A stretch of 64,000 nt of DNA from Galaxea fascicularis (taxonomy: Eukaryota; Cnidaria; Anthozoa; Scleractinia; Euphylliidae). The stretch spans positions 898,501-962,500 of the forward strand of contig OX419336.1 in assembly GCA_948470475.1 (NCBI GenBank), written 5' to 3'. How positions within the stretch are numbered: the stretch's first letter is position 1; every line of letters begins with the position of its first letter. The notes under the pieces were generated by a model, which worked only from the letters and a program-made list of their open reading frames with translations, made no database searches and was not told the origin of the DNA. A program made the position numbers and the translations under genes. Of the stretch, positions 23,334 to 34,201 are shown piece after piece.

Positions 23334-24816
23334 ATTCTATTAGTTACTATCCCACTCAGTGTAAAGACAAATATCCTTACCGTACGCTTCACACTATCAG
23401 TCTACATTCTCCATTCATCCAGTCAACATTTCATGACTGAGAAATGACATACGAAAGAGTTTAGCTCTCTTCTCTCAACCTCAAAGACAACTGATGAGAT
23501 GGCTTACAAAAACATTGTTTTCGCGATCATCCAATTGCGACTAAGCGGATTGCAATTACCAAGGAAACCGTCAAAAGCTTAAAAAGCTGAAGCCCCTAAT
23601 TACGCGAGGCGCGCTAAGATGAGGTAACTTCCTACCACTGAAACACACTTCATTTAGCCGTCATGCAGCTGATATGGACGGAAAGTCCGAATTTATCGAC
23701 GCCAATATAACTGAGAAAAAAAAGTGGAAATTTGAATTGCCTACTTTTTGGATGCTCTTGCAAAGTCTTCGTTTGATTGCCTCTTTGCCATCAGCAAAGG
23801 TTTCAGTCTTATACTAACACAAACTGTTTTCGCTAATTATGTTTGGCAGATTGTACGCTGCAAAGAGAAAGCAAGACTGGGTAAAAGTAAACAAAGTTTC
23901 TTTTATTAATCATTTCTAAAAAATACACAAACAGGCAAAGCATAGTACAGTATGTACTTATGCGTTTATGGGTTAAACTGTTCAATACTGGCATGAAAGC
24001 TAGAATAACACTCAAGTTGTTGTATCGGGTACAGATTATCATTATAGCTGCATTAAGATCGTTACATTTTCCATCAGACATGAAATAGAAATCGCAAGAT
24101 TTTACTTATTATTATGTCTTTTTTTTCCGCCAGCTAGCATGGGTTACATTAAGAAGGATACGGGATCTTTGAAACAAAATAAAATATTTTTAAAACATGT
24201 CACCTAAACTCTCCGTTACCTAAGTATCAAAGGATGTTAAAATAAACTGGTGATATCCGAGCTCTCAACACAGTGTTCTTCAAGTTGCCACAGAAACGAA
24301 AACGTTAGCATTCCGAAGTCGTAAAATGGTGAACTTTTGCAATTTTAGTTCTTGCACAAAGTAAAAGTACAATTAAACTATAATGTACAAATTTTAGTCC
24401 AACTTTAAAAGGCCCGTGGCACCATCAAGTCTATGGTAGTAAGGTTAGCGATTAGTCATTTAGCGGCATTTTAGTTTCTCGAAGAATTGCACAATAATGA
24501 ATCGAATTTGGTTGACATTTGGCGTATTTAAAGAACTTCACATGGTCATGATTGTAATGATATAAAAGCAAGTGGTAGCAAAATGCATGTAAATTGTTTA
24601 ACGTAAGATCACGGACGCTTCGATAACCGTTTGGCACGTATCTTTAATATCGTAGAAGTAAATAAATCTGGAAAAATGGATGCTTAGTAATGTCTCACCT
24701 CCCCTACACAATAACAAGTGGCTGTATGGGGTTTACATTTAGTCTGGAGACCTAACAGAACCGTTATATATAGTTATCTCAGTATTAATATGCCACTTAC
24801 GGCCGAACACCCCATT

Positions 24817-24899
24817 AACTCAGTAGCCAATTTTATTAGCTTTACTCGTCTTTGAAACTCAGTAGCCAATTTTATTAGCTTTACTCGTCTTTGAAACTC
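24817..24899. repeat. 39-bp exact tandem duplication
   Basis: A 39-base unit beginning AACTCAGTAGCCAATTTTAT occurs twice head to tail with no visible difference, followed by the first few bases of a third unit. It indicates a recent local duplication. Confidence 0.9.
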
Positions 24900-24993
24900 A
24901 GTGATTTCAAATCCTTTATACAGAAGGACAGAAGGCCTTTGATTTAATGCCGGACTAGCTATTCATTATTATGGCTGACTAACTTGATGCTTT

Positions 24994-25177
24994 ATACGCC
25001 TTATTCCAAAATGGCTCCCATTCTAAGATTCTTTTGTTTTTATTCAAATTAGCCCTTTTGCCTCGTTCTCAAGAGCAAAATTGAAAAGAATATTTTACTT
25101 TGAACGAGGCAACAAGGGCTAATTTGAATAAAAACAAGAGGATATTAGAATGGGAGCCATTTTGGATTAAGGTGTAT
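24994..25177. mobile_element. fold-back (long-TIR) element
   Basis: The arms 24994-25068 and 25102-25177 are inverted copies of about 75 bp. The left arm has CCAAAATGGCTCCCATTCTA and TATTCAAATTAGCCC, ending CCTCGTTC. The right arm starts GAACGAGG and ends GGGAGCCATTTTGG. A loop of about 33 bases separates them. The structure is a classic fold-back MITE without coding capacity. Target duplication could not be fixed because the outer ends fade gradually. Confidence 0.8.
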
Positions 25178-25343
25178 GAGGGCTATCATTTTAATTTTTA
25201 GTGGCCATGGAAAACCTCAAAATTAACAGTCACGTGAGACTGAATGATTCCAACCCGAGTCCATTGCCATTACCATGAGAACCTTATTGCTTACACTGTC
25301 TCAGATTCTCTTCGATAAATTGATGACCACATTGAAATAGTAT

Positions 25344-25921
25344 TACAGTCGAACCAAGTCAAGCGTACCCCTGTAGATTATATTAATGAATCGATTATTT
25401 GAGAATTGAACTCGTTTGCCGTTTAGACAATGCACTCATTTTGGAAACGAGCGCATCAAAACTCAAATCAAAATTGACGGTTTCTGATTGGATTATACGA
25501 ACAAGGGATGTTCCCTATATGGAAAATGTAATCAGAGGGGAAATTCTTGACTAGTGCAATCGTGGATTTTCGAAAACGCAGATTTCTCATGGTTTGGAAC
25601 GCTTGCTGTCCTCAGAAAGACGGTGAGCCGTTTCCAACTGCTTTTGACTGCTTTTGCCCGTGGTGAGTGTGAGCCAAGATATGGTATGTTATAGTGCAAA
25701 CCAACAGCCTATGGCTGGGAGATAAAAAATAAGCCTTTCCTTGAAGGAATTTTGTGATGAGTTTACTTTACCACCTGTTTCAAAAACCGAATATTGATTT
25801 GAACATTGATTTCCTCATTTTTAAAATGAAAACATTCTCTGAACGACCAACGGGTTCAATTTTCGAATATTCGATTCATTAATGGAGTGTACGGGGGTAC
25901 GCTTGACCTGGTTTGACTGTA
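25344..25921. mobile_element. Tc1/mariner-like MITE with TA duplication
   Basis: The left end reads TA followed by CAGTCGAACCAAGTCAAGCG. The right end, reverse complemented, reads TA followed by CAGTCAAACCAGGTCAAGCG. The terminal inverted repeats continue for about 55 bp, through GTACCCC and ATTAATGAATCGA, with scattered mismatches. TA flanks and CAGTC(G/A)AACC termini match the general pattern of Tc1/mariner-derived elements. The 578-bp body has no transposase frame, so it is non-autonomous. It lies about 570 bp downstream of the receptor gene at 26488. Confidence 0.8.
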
Positions 25922-26425
25922 ATTTTATTCTTATTCCAAAGGCCAACCAGCTGTCAGACACCAAAAGGCTTCTGATTTAACTCTGCTTGAGCTGATTGCG
26001 TTCTCTTAATTCACCAAGTATAGAGTTCATTTAAAATACTGAACTATGAATTAAATCCAAGCCATCTCTTCCAGTCAGAGATATCCTTTCTATCTTTGTA
26101 CTAAGAGGGTATAACTCCCAAGGAGTTCGCTTCTTTTGGTCAAATTAGTGTTTAACAATTGAACGGACCCTCTCTCAAGCAAGATGGAGAACAAAGGTCA
26201 TAAGAAAAAATAGACTATTATCGCGAATGTACTAATTATTCCTTTACTTCATAGATGCTGTAATTTCTTGGTTTAGCTTTTCGCGTATCCTACCTCAGAT
26301 GAGGAGCAAGACTAACAGCGACCTCGGCTGCTGGATGGTTTTCATTCGCCTGTGATGACTTAAGGGGGCTCTATCATGAAAACTGTCTAACTCCAAACCA
26401 ACTCGCTCTTTGACCAACCTCATTG
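25922..26425. other. intergenic, 3' side of the single-exon receptor
   Basis: No gene or repeat seen. It is bounded by the Tc1-like MITE and the receptor's poly(A) signal. Confidence 0.5.
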
Positions 26426-26431
26426 TTTATT
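26426..26431 (-). terminator. poly(A) signal AATAAA
   Basis: TTTATT on the plus strand is AATAAA on the minus strand. It lies 56 bases past the stop codon of the receptor at 26488-27504 and implies a short 3' UTR. Confidence 0.6.
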
Positions 26432-26487
26432 TTCGCTCTACTTTAGCTGAAGTCAGAACAGGGAATTTGCGTGGAAGCTAATTCATC

Positions 26488-27504
26488 TCAAAAATGTGCA
26501 CCAAGACTGAGTTCAGTTTGATCTGTGGAGTTTTCACCTCCTCTTCCTCCCCGCAGCATTCGACAGCAACGTTTCCGTCCAAACAAGATGATGCAGAATG
26601 CTTTTCGAAACTCCTTGTTCATGCAAGCATAAACTATGGGATTGAACAGAGAGTTTGTGTAGTGCATCCATTTTGCCACCACAACTGATTCGGGGGTGAT
26701 GCATCGAAGACAGAAACCGTACACCATGTTTATGATAAAGAAAGGCCCCCAGCTAATGACAAACGCACCCATTACGACAGCCAACGTTTTGGCGGCGCGC
26801 ATCTCCGACGCCAGAAGGAAATTCTTCACGTTACCGTTTATCATAAGCGCTATCTGGCGAGCTTGGTAACGCGCTGTCTTGAAAATAAACCGGTATGTGA
26901 TGCACATGATAATCAGTGGGACAAAGAAACAGCTTATAACTACCATCAACTCGTATTTGGGCGGAGGCCACTTCCACAGTATAATCTTTAATGATGACAT
27001 GATGATCGAGAAAATCCAAATAATGATTATAGTAGTTATTGCCTTGAGTGACGTCATCGTAGTGTGATAACTGAGCGGATAAGTAATACAGAAGTATCGC
27101 TCTATGCTAATTGCAGTCAAGTTGATAATGGATGCTACTCCACAGAGAATGTCCATGAATGTCCAGACCTTCAAAAGGCCTTGCTTGAGCTCGACACCAG
27201 ATATTAGATATGCAGCCCATATCGGCATGGATACCAACGCTACCAAAATATCCGCCACCGCCAGTGATACCACAAAGTAGTTGGTCTTTGTTCGAATCTT
27301 CGCGTTCCTCTTGAATGCAAGAATAACAAGCGAATTCCCAAATAAGGTGGCAGTCATAATCAGCAGTAAGCAACTGAACGAAAGAATGTTCAGTGGATCG
27401 TTCACACCACCGCCAGGCTTCGAATCGTTGCGTTGTACTTCGGTCAGCGACCCGCTGGTGCAATTCATTTCACGAGTAGTTCCTGCCGACGTTGGCGAAT
27501 CCAT
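26488..27504 (-). CDS. class A GPCR, amine-receptor-like, single exon
   Basis: A 338-residue seven-helix receptor with a true ATG at 27504, closely similar along its length to the two-exon gene at 12183-13921. Visible: sequons at Asn14 and Asn26; GN 56-57 in TM1; LAVAD 81-85 in TM2; Asp118 of TM3 at the amine-binding position within VWTFMDILCGVASI; ERY 135-137; Trp163 in TM4; PPPKYEL from 180 in a very short second loop; Pro196 in TM5; Glu234 and SWGPFF 251-256 in TM6; third-loop Cys265 and Cys268; Tyr282 and NPIVY 288-292 in TM7; Cys313-Cys314 for tail palmitoylation. Residue 111, where TM3 normally has its disulfide cysteine, is Leu, and the second loop has no cysteine. There is no intron at the site where the paralogue has one. 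An upstream acceptor near 27553 is weak. The ligand cannot be inferred. Confidence 0.9.
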   Translation of the reverse strand: MDSPTSAGTTREMNCTSGSLTEVQRNDSKPGGGVNDPLNILSFSCLLLIMTATLFGNSLVILAFKRNAKIRTKTNYFVVSLAVADILVALVSMPIWAAYLISGVELKQGLLKVWTFMDILCGVASIINLTAISIERYFCITYPLSYHTTMTSLKAITTIIIIWIFSIIMSSLKIILWKWPPPKYELMVVISCFFVPLIIMCITYRFIFKTARYQARQIALMINGNVKNFLLASEMRAAKTLAVVMGAFVISWGPFFIINMVYGFCLRCITPESVVVAKWMHYTNSLFNPIVYACMNKEFRKAFCIILFGRKRCCRMLRGGRGGENSTDQTELSLGAHF

Positions 27505-29120
27505 AAAGTGCCAGCGTTTGAAACCGTAAACAGATATTTAAGTCTTCGATTGCTGAATTTTAATACCAAAATGACCTTTACATCCGACAGTGTTCAAGAA
27601 CTAATATATCACCGCTTTAGGGGAGAGCTCGTGAACTTGACAGTACCCATTTTTCCGAGAGCTATCTCAAAATATTTTTCGGTAATTAAGAGAAGTAATG
27701 ACGAAGCCCTGATGAATCAAAATCTGCTCCTTTGCCTGTCATTGGCTTGGAATTAACCTTAAACGTTCCCTAGTCTTAAAGCTTTATTTGTTTTGTCTTC
27801 ACTCAGTCGTTATTTGGAGCTGTCCGTTGTTCGGTTGGCTTGATTTCTGAAATGACCTAAATGCGAGAAAAATAAAGATGATCAGCTGTATAATGGCTCC
27901 ATAAAAAGCCTGAGAGAAGCAAGTGAAACTACGGAAATTTCCTCAACAACACCATCATCGCTGCCGGTCCAGTGAAAAGAACGGATCATAAATCATCTCA
28001 TTTAAATGCAAAATGCCCGCTAACCAAGGTAATCAGTTGGAAGACGATGTGTTGAGCGCTTATGTGTTCTTGAGATGACAAAAAGAAAACTCTGAATGGA
28101 TCCTCGCATAAGTTCCATTACGTCCTTTAGTGCATTTATGATTTATCTACTGTGGTTGCCAATAGAATTCATGCTCAAAAGAGTGGTTCTTACAAAAGCA
28201 ATTATCAGTGGAACCTCCATTGGTAGTTGCTTTTGTAACAATAACTCTTAAGACTTACGTCGGTTAAGTCTTTAAAATTAGAATTGCCTGTCCTGGCCGC
28301 CGCTAAATGCAACAAAAAAGTGCGAATTAAACTCCGTGCAGCTTTGATGGCGCCTTTCTAAAAATATTATCTTAGTTTAATTTCATTTATGGTCGAAAAA
28401 ATTGTGGATTTTCACGATCGCGAACGTCTGTCTGCACGATCGTTCTGGGGGTTTTTTCGAGCACTAATTCCTGAGCTCCAAAGTTTTTTGCTCGCGCGCT
28501 TAAAATCTCAAGACAATGTTTTTCGTGTTTACCATTGTATACATGTCACCCAAAACGTGTGTGAAACAAAACCTGTGATATACACTCGACCAACGCTAAT
28601 CAGCAATTTTGAGACCAAGCTAAAGATGAGTTTGATGTTCGAAGATCGAAATTTGCAGTTTTCGCTTGTTGGAAATGTAGGGTAATGCAAATGATATTTC
28701 TTTTGTAAAAGAATAATTTAGCTGGAAAATTCATCATTATTATAAACCTTTTGTCAAAAATATAGGGAAGGCCTGTAGCGATTGTGGTAAAAAATTATGA
28801 CATTTAGGAGTACTTTAACTTACGTCACCCCCTAAATTACTTCTAAGGATCCATCTGCGAAAGTGATACTCAATGTGCTTCGCTTTTGGAGGTAAGCCAT
28901 TACTCACCGAAGTTTCTTATTCATATGTCATTATTTTTTTACAGTTGGAACATTTTTATCAAATCAAAGCCAATCTGTCCAGGACAGTCTTCACTAAAGC
29001 CTTCGTGTATCGTTTTAGTGGGAACTAAACATTTTGTTGAAAACTTGAAGAAAAACAAAGAAAAAATAAAAGAAAGCAAAACCAGATGGGACTTGTAGTG
29101 AATGAATTACAGAATAGGGG
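27505..29120. other. intergenic, no confident gene
   Basis: Should include the promoter and any 5' exon of the receptor at 26488-27504. A 98-codon ATG frame at 28389-28685 has no recognisable features. Around 28170-28232 a short imperfect inverted repeat (TTACAAAAGCAATT versus GTAGTTGCTTTTGTAA) is present. Confidence 0.45.
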
Positions 29121-29206
29121 TTGCAGTTAGTGATCACATGGTACAAAAAAACACCTTGCTGGAAAGCAAAGTTGCACCTCTGACATCCAAAACAAAGCAA
29201 TTTCAT
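29121..29206. repeat. fold-back repeat, family 1, half copy
   Basis: TTGCAGTTAGTGATCACATG, GTACAAAAAAACACCTTGCT and TGACATCCAAAACAAAGCAA match one arm and the centre of the palindrome at 1553-1735 closely, over about 85 bases. The second arm is absent or lost here. The A-rich frames around it are not genes. Confidence 0.7.
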
Positions 29207-32200
29207 TTAAAAACTAGATCGATTTCTCCCCACAACCCGTACCCACTGTTAATATGAAACTTTCCCATGAGGCCTTGCATGCGATTAGAAATTTTAAGTG
29301 GGTGGGGTGGGTAGGGTAGATGAAACTCCTGATCAGCACAATTAACATTCAGAAAAGCTTTGTTTTAGTCACAGTAGGCGTATATTTATAAATCTAGCCT
29401 TTTGACGTTTGGATGAGTGCCAAGCCAGCCTTTGGGCTCCATTTCATTGGGCATGCTTTATTTGACCAATAATTCTCAATCTCGTTGCCAGAGGATGCGA
29501 TCCTTTTGGTCAGCACCGTTGCCCGCTCCGCTGGATAAGGGTAACGCAGGCTCTGGGGGCGAGATTGGATGTTTTAAATATGCATCTGTGGTTAGTGAAA
29601 GTCGCATAATTAATATTTTTACTCCTGCAAGACCACACTGAATAAAATTGGACATGCACTCCAGCCGGCCGAACTTTCATTTGATCAGCGAAAGTAGCCT
29701 TGTTCACTATATTAAAGACCATTGCCTCCCGAAAGATATGATCAAAATTTTTTAAGGTTGGGTTCATGGTTAGAGGAGATGACTGACTCGATGCCTAAAG
29801 ACACTATGCGCACATACCACAACTTGTATACAGTACGATACACTACAATAAACTTTAGTTAGAGGGTGAAGTTAGAGGGAAGATAATGTGAACAGAGAAG
29901 TAGGCGGCGAAATAACAATCGTCACAGAAGCAACATTACTACCAACAACTTTAGGATTCATAACCTACATTACAATCAAAAAAGAAAAAAAAATCTATAT
30001 ATATAGCTGCGACTACCAAACACTACGAACGCGCTTGATCTGCACACAAAATATTTGGCACGAATAAGGAGGCGGAAAGGGAAACCAAACTGAATACGGA
30101 TGCCAACCACGACACTCAGGCTAACTCACGAAAATACGCTCTTTTGGTGCTTCGCGCTAGACTTTCCGTAAACTCAGACTGAGGGAGAAACATTTGTTTT
30201 GTATGGCAAGTTGCAGAACGCATTTAATAAAAACAAAATTTTAATGAAAGAAAACCTTACAATCAGGATCGTACTGCACTGGAAAAGTTAATGCCATTAA
30301 GGAAAAATGTCATCAAGTAACATTGGAGTATCATAATTTAATTAAAGCACGTTCGGGAAAATTTGTGTTTGAAAATTGAATATTGGCCTCTTCATAAGTT
30401 TCCTGTGTTTTTAAAGGACCTTTTCCATAGAGATATACGTCAGAGCCCTTATGGTTATTATCTTTCTTAAGGAAATAAGACAAGAATTCATTGCTCCTCC
30501 TAAATTAAAAGTTAGGAAAATCCTGGATTCAGTACATGAAGATCATGATGGTGCGTCACTGGTCCCCGCTGTCGAGAAGTACAATTAGTGTGTACTCTTT
30601 ATTGACAAGTGTTTTAAGTTAGAACATTAGCGCTCAGAAAGTTGAATTGATAGAACAGTCTCGACATAAAATATATCTGCGATTCAATGCTGGCTTTCAT
30701 TAGCAAATGACAGAAATGGTTGCGTTCCCATTTGTGCCTTATCGTAATTGAATCAAATGTCAATTAGATAGTAAACTGCTTAGGCCACAGGCAATACAGT
30801 ACTGAACTTAAATCTGATTAATTACTTTGAGGTGCGTTAATGTCAATAGCCGAGTGCAAAGGCTCTTATTTCAAATTCTTAAAATTATAAAACTAAATTG
30901 AGGATTAAGGCTAAGTGTTATTTGTGTTTTAGGGAATTAGAATGGTCTAATGCAAAACTGTGATTCCGAGATATCGGCATCAGAGCACATATTCTGTGAA
31001 CCGTTACTGTAACTAAATTCAAGAGGTCGATTTAAGAAAGTGAAACTCAGACAAGATAATGCAATTTTCAAATATGATGTCTTTGCAACATGAATTTTCT
31101 CATCCGTTGTTAAATGCGATTTCGAATGTAATGTCAGTTTTAACTGTTGAATAGAAATAAAACATATATGGCTTCAGGGTTTGCCTACGTGAAGAGCATT
31201 AGAGCTTGCCGCTAACGCCGACTCTTCACGGGTCGTTAACGGGCAGTACGGTGTTTTTTTAAGAATCGTTTGTGTATGATTGTGGTTTATAATTAATTCG
31301 TAGGAAAGCCCTCTAGCGGGTGAAATAGCAACAAAAGTGTCATAAAAGCATTTTATATTATTACCAGCGACGTTGTTGACACTTAGATTTTCTTTGAACA
31401 CCTGTAATGTACCTCTTGATGCAAGAGCGCTCAAGTTAAAACCAGCAATAATTCCATGTTTCACTCTTCGAAAATATTGAACAAAGAAAGTATCACAGAA
31501 AAGTCTGCCCACCTGACTGTCAACTATCGCTTTTGCAATCTGTTGACTCTCTAGTTAAAAGGTAGAGAACTTGTTATTTGAGATAAAAACCAACAAAACA
31601 ACAACAGAAACAAAACAAAACAAAATAGAATTAAAAGCTTTTAAAATCGATGAAATGGTTGCATCTGAATTTATTGACTATGTGTGGTATTTTCTCTGAA
31701 TTTTTGTTGTTTCAACAGAACAGCAAAACGTTAACTCAGTAAACTAGTCTGCATAATCGGTGGACAGGTCGCCACAATTTTACTGCACCTGACTAAACTG
31801 AGTGCAGTAAAGTAAGACGCAATTTGAATAATAATGTTACATTACATATGGTTCTCAGGTTAAATGCAATCGCCGGAAATATTCAAACTCCGGCTTTTCT
31901 TTGGAAATGTGGGATGAATGTTCTTTGCTTTGCTTTGAAGTGCAGCGAGATGCAGCTCAAAGGGTTTTTTATACTTTGGAGAGAGTTTAAAACCACCACT
32001 GCTAAACGGCAATAACTTTTCCCATGCATGTTAAAATTAAATCAACTCAGCGTTTTCCATTTCATTCCAACTACCTTTAACATGAGTTGGTGGAATAAAT
32101 GTGGACGATTTTTGTTATACTGGTGAAAAATTTTCATCTTTCTCTACTATTTAGATTCAGATTGTTTCGAACACATTCTCAGGTTAGTTTTCCTCTTACC

Positions 32201-34063
32201 CTGATTTTTTTTAATTCTTTTTTTGAAAAGTCCAAATTACTTAAATCAGATGATAAACTTACCTCAGTACAACAAATTATGATAGCTGGAGATACACTGT
32301 TCACTTGGTTTTACCCATTTAGAGTCCGATTGTCTTTGTATACGGCACTCGGAGCCGATCTCGCCGTCGAGTTACCTGAAATTTATAATCGTGAAGGGTT
32401 GATCTAATATTAACCGCACTGTAAACTCGGCAGGTGCATCGGCCAGCTCGTAATTTCAAAACACTCATCATCACCTTCGGGCACTTAAGATAATTTGTTT
32501 CTGAACTCATTGTCGGGCGAAGACAACGTAGCGCCGACAACAAAAGATGGTTTACATTCTTACAATACAGGCTAACCGGCTCAAATCTAAAATTTGAAAT
32601 TCATGAAGCGAAAGTGTAGATCGATAATGGCCTTAATGGATCAGATAACCACTTGCTTAAGTTTTAATTGGTTTACATTTGGCCGCTGTTGTCTATTGGC
32701 TCTGTTGCTTTTTCCGCCCAGAGCCGGCAAGCTGTAATACACTATAATTAAATTTCAAACGAAGTTCCATTAATTTCCAAAAAATATTGCGGCCTTTTGA
32801 CCTTGAACATACCAGAACTAAGACGAAAGTGTTAAGAACTTTGATGATTTTCACTTAGTTGTTGAAGAAGTTAATTGTCACGTATGATCAGTGAAATGAA
32901 AACCAACCGGAGAATACTACGGGTAATATTCTTTGCAAAGTTGAGAAAATCAAATTTGAGGATTTAATTTGATTGTGGGCTGTTAGAAGCTGTAAAGCCG
33001 AGACTTTGTAAAGAGAAGACGATGCTGATTCCGATCGAAATGCCACACGAACTGGCACTTGAAGTAAAAGATTCATCACTAATGATATTCATTGCACAAA
33101 TGCATTGAGTCTACACGTAAGGGCCAAAGCCGGGCTAATGAACTGGACAGACTCTGTACTAATTGTGACTTACAACTACAACACTTGGCCGGTAATTGCA
33201 ATGCTATTCGAACATCAAAACACCCGCTTTTGCCCACGAATGACGAGCACCTTGGTAAGTTTCTAAAGGTGTTGTTCAAATATATTAAATTACTAATTGC
33301 AAAATAAGGTGGGATGCAAGAATTTTTCTTTTGTACATATTAGACGGCCGCGGCACGATAAATTATATTGTATCTTCTTGTTAGTGTCTCCGTGGATAGA
33401 TATGGGAAATTAAACTACCTCAAACGAAAACTAAAGTCAACAAAAGAAAACAAATAAAAGAAAGTTCCCAAAAAATGTTAATGTCAGTAAATTTGCATTT
33501 CTGGATAGTACAAGTGATTTACAGTAATCTAGGAGGATTAGAGGCTAACAAAAATTCTCCTGATTTTGTATTATGTTAAGCGTTGTGTTTTTTTGTTTTT
33601 GTGGTGCTAATTTTATATCACAACCAGTTTTGCTGAAATACATAAACCTGAAGATGCCTGGCATCCAAGTATACTGAATCAATGTAGTTTGAGATGCTAT
33701 TTCACCAGAGCTCTTAAGTATTTATCGTATTTCTCCTCTCTCGTTGATCTCAGTATCAGTACGGTATGTCTTCCGTGCTTGCCTTCCGTGCACTTCTGAG
33801 TAAAGTTTATTTTCAATTTGTATGAAGAGGAAAATAATGCACTCCCTGAGTAACTTTAATTGGATTTTATTGCACGTAAAATGCTTCAAGGTAAATAGTG
33901 TAAGTCGCGTTAAAATCTGTTGAAATCGTTCAGTCATAATTCTCAGGCCTCAAGCCGTAAGTGATTGCAACTGAAAAGGTTGGCTCAAGCCGAATCTGTG
34001 AGCAAAGTTGCCTTTAAAGCAATGCTTTGTTTGCCTCGAAGTCTTAATCCCTGTCACCACCGG
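29207..34063. other. intergenic, no confident gene
   Basis: About 4.9 kb of AT-rich sequence. A more GC-rich patch at 29480-29570 (TCTCGTTGCCAGAGGATGCG and onward) looks repeat-like, but I cannot show a second copy here. Otherwise only short frames without domains are present. Confidence 0.45.
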
Positions 34064-34201
34064 CTGTCACGTGTATATTTATTACCGAATGAAATAACTT
34101 CATATAGTTATACAGCAACTGAACCGCTTGAGTCAGGTGGAGAGGCCTATAAAATCCCTGTCACGTGTATACTTATCACCGAATGAAATAATTTCATATG
34201 A
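34064..34201. repeat. imperfect direct duplication, 94-bp spacing
   Basis: CTGTCACGTGTATATTTATT and its continuation ACCGAATGAAATAACTTCAT (34064-34104) recur with a few changes at 34158-34198. The intervening segment is not duplicated further. It is a local duplication, with no coding role seen. Confidence 0.7.

Noticed and set aside
26494..27756. Plus-strand frames opposite the single-exon receptor
   Set aside because: They are antisense shadows of a clear seven-helix receptor gene.
28389..28685. 98-codon ATG frame
   Set aside because: Composition is not distinctive, and there is no splice context, domain or poly(A) signal. Too weak to call a gene.
34090..34110. loxP-like word ATAACTTCATATA
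   Set aside because: No matching spacer or second inverted arm. It is part of a local duplication and the resemblance is chance.
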